A stretch of DNA of 8,501 nucleotides, taken from an uncultured Aquimonas sp. GTDB lineage: Bacteria; Pseudomonadota; Gammaproteobacteria; Xanthomonadales; Xanthomonadaceae. This document shows positions 5,943 to 8,501 of the stretch, in pieces; the stretch's first letter is position 1, and every line of letters begins with the position of its first letter. A program made the position numbers and the translations under genes. The notes beneath the pieces are model-generated. The model was not told the DNA's origin. It saw only the letters and a program-made list of their open reading frames with translations, and did not search any database. The DNA is taken from positions 1-8,501 of the forward strand of contig NZ_CALART010000069.1 in assembly GCF_937888285.1 (NCBI RefSeq). The letters run 5' to 3'.

Positions 5943-6415
5943 ACCGCTCGTCCAAGACGCTGGTCGGCGATGGCAAACCCCACGAGCGCCGCCACCCGCT
6001 GGAAGGCGGCGGTGTCCGGATCACCACGTTCGTGCCCTTCCATTTCAAGAAGCGTGGCGTCAAGAAGGTGATCGTCGCACCGGAAGGCGTCAGCCAGCCG
6101 ATTGCCGTCACCGATACGCCGGTGCTCACCCCCGAACAGGATCGCCCGCTGATCAGGGCTATGGGGCGCGGCATCTACTGGCAGCAGCTCATCGACAGCG
6201 GAAGACTGGCCAGCGCCACGGAGATCGCCGAGCGGGAGTGCATCCACCGCTCCACGGTCAGCGATCTGCTGCGGCTGGCGCTTCTCGCCCCCGACATCGT
6301 GCAGGCCGCCTACGAAGGACGGCTACCTCGGGCGGTGTCCTTGGAGGCGCTCCTGCGGGCCAAGGTGCCCTTGGACTGGAATGAGCAACGCCGGTTGATT
6401 GCGTCCTTCGGGTAG
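5939..6415 (+). CDS. Helix-turn-helix protein of the recombinase module, 158 aa
   Basis: The last gene of the coupled module, overlapping the recombinase stop by 4 bp. The N-terminal part has RITTFVPFHFKKRGVKKVIV. Residues about 73-118 read MGRGIYWQQLIDSGRLASATEIAERECIHRSTVSDLLRLALL, a helix-turn-helix like that of ParB/KorB-type proteins. It is followed by LAPDIVQAAYEGRLP and PLDWNEQRRLIASF, a pattern I recognise from proteins encoded just after DUF2924-linked recombinases. It probably binds DNA and helps the recombinase or regulates the module. The exact role is unknown. The stop codon lies inside the first GTAGC motif of the downstream repeat array, so the protein's own 3' end overlaps possible regulatory DNA. 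Confidence 0.85.
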   Translation: MNRSSKTLVGDGKPHERRHPLEGGGVRITTFVPFHFKKRGVKKVIVAPEGVSQPIAVTDTPVLTPEQDRPLIRAMGRGIYWQQLIDSGRLASATEIAERECIHRSTVSDLLRLALLAPDIVQAAYEGRLPRAVSLEALLRAKVPLDWNEQRRLIASFG

Positions 6416-6479
6416 CGGAGGGAACGCAGAAATATTTTTCCGCTACGCCAAGAGTAGCTGTTGCTACGCCGGATGTAGC
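6412..6479. repeat. Array of alternating GTAGC/GCTAC motifs with 21-bp phasing
   Basis: GTAGC occurs at 6412, 6454 and 6475; its reverse complement GCTAC occurs at 6442 and 6463. Two copies of GCTACGCC-N4-GTAGC (6442-6458 and 6463-6479) are spaced exactly 21 bp apart, two helical turns, and the first GTAGC is 42 bp before the next. GTAGCGGA (6412-6419) and TCCGCTAC (6439-6446) also form an 8-bp inverted repeat around an A/T-rich stretch. The arrangement fits a multi-site operator, a recombinase or accessory-factor binding region, or alternative RNA hairpins. It lies between two operons, so control of the second is plausible. Confidence 0.75.
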
Positions 6480-6498
6480 GCCTTCCCCGATGAAGGCG
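6479..6498. other. Perfect 7-bp hairpin next to the repeat array
   Basis: CGCCTTC (6479-6485) and GAAGGCG (6492-6498) pair perfectly around the loop CCCGAT, starting on the last base of the final GTAGC motif. No T-run follows, so it is not a typical terminator. It may be part of the same regulatory region. No clear promoter could be placed between it and the gene at 6575. Confidence 0.45.
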
Positions 6499-6574
6499 TG
6501 AAACGGCATCAACGGCTGGTACTGGACTGGCCACCGCTCACGCCTCCCTCCCTGAACGGGAAAGGAGCATGGCA

Positions 6575-6886
6575 ATGGCCTATTCAATGGCACTGTCCCC
6601 TGGCTTCGGTGGCGCACCGAGCCAGCATTCCGGCGTCGACTTCAGCTCGACGTCCGCCCCCCACGCCTCGGAGTTGTCCGAGCGACGCTTCCTCAACGAG
6701 ATCGAACTGGCCAGTCGCTGGGGCATGTCGCCCAAGACGCTGACGCGCTGGCGCGGCATGGGTCGAGGCCCTGTCTTCAACAAGTTCTCGAAGAAGGTGG
6801 CCTATCCCCTCGATGGCGAAAACGGCGTGCTCGATTTCGAGAAGCGTCACGTCTACGCATCCACGTCCGAACGCGTGCCGGTTTGA
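6575..6886 (+). CDS. AlpA/excisionase-like helix-turn-helix protein, 103 aa
   Basis: Residues about 38-80 read RRFLNEIELASRWGMSPKTLTRWRGMGRGPVF, followed by KKVAYPLD. This is the MerR-like HTH plus short wing seen in AlpA-type activators and phage or ICE excisionases. The first 35 residues are Ser/Ala/Gly-rich and probably disordered. ATG 6575 is preferred because AGGAG lies 7 bases upstream. ATG 6569, two codons earlier in frame, has only one base between it and the Shine-Dalgarno sequence. It is the first gene of the second plus-strand operon, 11 bp before the next gene. It probably acts as a transcription regulator or recombination directionality factor for the element. Which of the two cannot be decided from sequence. 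Confidence 0.85.
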   Translation: MAYSMALSPGFGGAPSQHSGVDFSSTSAPHASELSERRFLNEIELASRWGMSPKTLTRWRGMGRGPVFNKFSKKVAYPLDGENGVLDFEKRHVYASTSERVPV

Positions 6887-6897
6887 GGAGGATGACC

Positions 6898-7380
6898 ATG
6901 AGCAATCTGACCTTCTTCCCCGCCGACCTCGCGGCCATGAGCATCGCCCAGCTGGTGGTGCTGTCGATCACGGACTTCACGTCCTCCGAGCACCACGTCG
7001 ACGAGGCCATCGTCTACCTCAAACAACTGCGCGCGAAGCTGGATGCCGCCAAGCTCCAGCGCTACGGCGAGCAGGGGCGCGTCGCGCTGCGTGATTCCGG
7101 CCGCGATTTCGGCACAGCTCACATCAATGATGGCGCGCTGCACGTCAAGTACGAACTCCCCAAGAAGGTGACCTGGAGTCAGGCCATCCTCAAGGAGATG
7201 GCCGAGCGGATCGTTGCCTCCGGCGACAGGGTCGAGGACTACATCGACATCAAGCTGTCGGTGTCCGAGTCCCGCTACACCAACTGGCCAACGGCGTTGC
7301 AGGAGCAATTCGCTGCTGCGCGCACGGTCGAGGAAGGCAAGCCGAGTATCACTCTGGCGCTTGATGGGGGTGCCGCATGA
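6898..7380 (+). CDS. Uncharacterised mobile-element protein, 160 aa
   Basis: I do not recognise a named family. The protein is soluble and acidic-to-neutral, with helices around AQLVVLSITDFTSSEHHVDEAIVYLKQLRAKLDAAKLQRYGEQGRVAL and a C-terminal part containing WSQAILKEMAERI and VEDYIDIKLSVSESRYTNWP. No signal peptide or membrane segment is visible. The start at ATG 6898 is chosen because GAGGAGG ends 6 bases before it; ATG 6892 directly abuts that site. The gene overlaps the ATPase gene by 4 bp (ATGA), so the products are probably used together. Position next to an AAA-type phage nucleotide-binding protein and a DUF669-like protein suggests a role in the element's DNA replication or recombination. 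Confidence 0.85.
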   Translation: MSNLTFFPADLAAMSIAQLVVLSITDFTSSEHHVDEAIVYLKQLRAKLDAAKLQRYGEQGRVALRDSGRDFGTAHINDGALHVKYELPKKVTWSQAILKEMAERIVASGDRVEDYIDIKLSVSESRYTNWPTALQEQFAAARTVEEGKPSITLALDGGAA

Positions 7381-8222
7381 AAAAGCTCCCCATCGTGTCC
7401 GCCGTCGAGCGGATGGCCGAGCGCAAGGGTGTGAAGCTGCTGATGCTCGGCAAGTCCGGCATCGGCAAGACCTCCCGGCTCAAAGACCTCGATCCCGCCA
7501 CCACGCTGTTTCTCGACATCGAGGCCGGTGATCTGGCGGTGGCCGACTGGCCGGGCGACACCATCCGCCCGGCATCGTGGCCGGAATCGCGCGACTTCTT
7601 CGTGTTCCTCGCGGGGCCGGACAAGTCGCTGCCGCCAGAGGCCGCGTTCTCGCAGGCGCACTACGACCACGTCATCGAGAAGTTTGGCGCGCCGACGCAG
7701 CTCGACCGCTACCAGACCTTCTTCCTCGACTCGATCACGCAGTTGTCGCGCCAGTGCTTCGCGTGGTGCAAGACGCAGCCGGGTGCCGTCAGCGACCGCA
7801 CCGGCAAGCCTGACATGCGTGGCGCTTACGGCCTGCTCGGGCAGGAAATGATCGGCGCGTTGACCCATCTGCAACACGCACGCGGCAAGAACGTGGTGTT
7901 CGTGGCGATCCTCGACGAACGCCTTGATGACTACAACCGCAAGGTGTTCGTGCCGCAGATCGAAGGCAGCAAGACCAGTCTGGAGCTGCCCGGCATCGTC
8001 GATGAGGTTGTGACGCTGGCCGAGATCAAGGCCGAGGACGGCAGCGCCTACCGCGCCTTCGTCACCCACACCCTCAATCCCTACGGCTTCCCGGCCAAAG
8101 ACCGCAGCGGTCGCCTCGACCTGCTGGAGCCGCCGCATCTCGGCGCGCTGATCGCCAAGTGCGCAGGCACGCCCGTGCCCGCCAGCGCCGCCACCCCGAA
8201 CACCACCGAATCCAAGGAGTAA
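7377..8222 (+). CDS. AAA-type phage nucleotide-binding protein (AAA_24-like), 281 aa
   Basis: A P-loop NTPase with Walker A GKSGIGKT (residues 25-32) and Walker B-like FFLDS (115-119), in a RecA-like order. It resembles phage and integrative-element nucleotide-binding proteins encoded beside single-strand-binding or recombination proteins. Other visible segments are FLDIEAGDLA (45-54), the GAYGLLGQEMIGAL region near 160-173, and KNVVFVAILDE, a likely core strand leading to the sensor region. The last 20 residues are Ala/Pro/Thr-rich and look like a flexible tail. The likely role is ATP-dependent handling of DNA or loading of a partner protein in recombination or replication. It overlaps the preceding gene by 4 bp and is 5 bp from the next start, so all three are one transcription unit. 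Confidence 0.9.
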   Translation: MKKLPIVSAVERMAERKGVKLLMLGKSGIGKTSRLKDLDPATTLFLDIEAGDLAVADWPGDTIRPASWPESRDFFVFLAGPDKSLPPEAAFSQAHYDHVIEKFGAPTQLDRYQTFFLDSITQLSRQCFAWCKTQPGAVSDRTGKPDMRGAYGLLGQEMIGALTHLQHARGKNVVFVAILDERLDDYNRKVFVPQIEGSKTSLELPGIVDEVVTLAEIKAEDGSAYRAFVTHTLNPYGFPAKDRSGRLDLLEPPHLGALIAKCAGTPVPASAATPNTTESKE

Positions 8223-8227
8223 TCACC

Positions 8228-8501
8228 ATGTCGTCCAACTATTTCGATTTCCAAGATGCCGACCCCCAACAGTCCGGCTTCGATCCGATCCCCAAGGGCA
8301 CCACTGTCCCGGTGCGCATGATCCTCAAGCCCGGTGGCTATGACGACCCGTCGCAGGGCTGGGGTGGCGGCTACGCCACCGAGTCCTTCGAGACTGGCTC
8401 CATCTACCTCGCCGCCGAGTTCGTGGTCACGGCGGGCGATTACGCAAAACGCAAGATGTGGTCGAACATCGGCCTGCACTCCAAGAAGGGGCCGACCTGG
8501 G
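8228..8501 (+). CDS. DUF669-like phage/ICE protein, N-terminal 91 residues; runs off the window
   Basis: The frame from ATG 8228 reads MSSNYFDFQDADPQQSGFDP and stays open to the window edge. AAGGAG lies about 9 bases before the start. The N-terminal FDF..A.PQ.S.FDPIPKGT, the segment SIYLAAEFVVTAGDYAKRKMW and the IGLHSKKGP segment resemble DUF669-type proteins. These are encoded directly after AAA-type phage ATPases and are thought to bind single-stranded DNA in phage recombination. The similarity is judged by eye. The C-terminal part is missing, so neither length nor function can be confirmed. The gene is cut by the window edge, not obviously broken. Confidence 0.75.
   Translation, partial: MSSNYFDFQDADPQQSGFDPIPKGTTVPVRMILKPGGYDDPSQGWGGGYATESFETGSIYLAAEFVVTAGDYAKRKMWSNIGLHSKKGPTW

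Noticed and set aside
6412..6479. CRISPR array or plasmid iterons
   Set aside because: The motifs are 5 bp (core unit 17 bp), in alternating orientation, without 25-40 bp repeats or unique spacers. No replication initiator gene is present to support iterons.

Overview
The window looks like an accessory (integrated mobile-element) region from a GC-rich proteobacterium, plausibly a betaproteobacterium. This rests on the GC-rich coding sequence, a tRNA-Ala with anticodon CGC, strong Shine-Dalgarno sites, and a recombinase/DUF2924 module of a type common in proteobacterial islands. The host assignment is inference. No species can be named from the sequence.

Layout. Positions 1-64 are the 3' part of a tRNA-Ala(CGC) gene ending in an encoded CCA, followed by a strong rho-independent terminator (71-102) and about 220 bp of repeat-bearing non-coding DNA. 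Next comes a three-gene minus-strand operon (3482 down to 324): a small LexA-type winged-helix regulator, a 262-residue protein of unknown function beginning Met-Gly, and a 703-residue QueC-like PP-loop enzyme with a long C-terminal extension. One sigma70-type promoter with a perfect 22-bp palindrome over its -35 box and spacer drives the operon. The promoter abuts a frameshifted remnant of a staphylococcal-nuclease-like gene (3572-3765).

On the plus strand, 3932-6415 is a translationally coupled four-gene recombination module: a small protein, a DUF2924 protein, a large serine recombinase and an HTH protein. Every junction is a 4-bp ATGA overlap. A 160-bp gap follows, with a regular array of GTAGC/GCTAC inverted motifs spaced 21 bp apart. 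A second plus-strand operon then begins (6575 to the window end): an AlpA/excisionase-like HTH protein, an unrecognised 160-residue protein, an AAA-type phage nucleotide-binding protein with a clear Walker A motif, and the start of a DUF669-like protein. This resembles a phage or integrative-element DNA-metabolism cluster.

How it fits together. The plus-strand genes are mobile-element housekeeping. The minus-strand operon is the likely cargo. Its architecture (autoregulator, Met-Gly partner, QueC-like enzyme) suggests an anti-phage defence or nucleobase-modification system related to, but not the same as, Qat and type IV CBASS. No other queuosine or deazaguanine genes are present, so ordinary queuosine synthesis is unlikely to be its job. 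The defence role is inference and is the main point worth following up.
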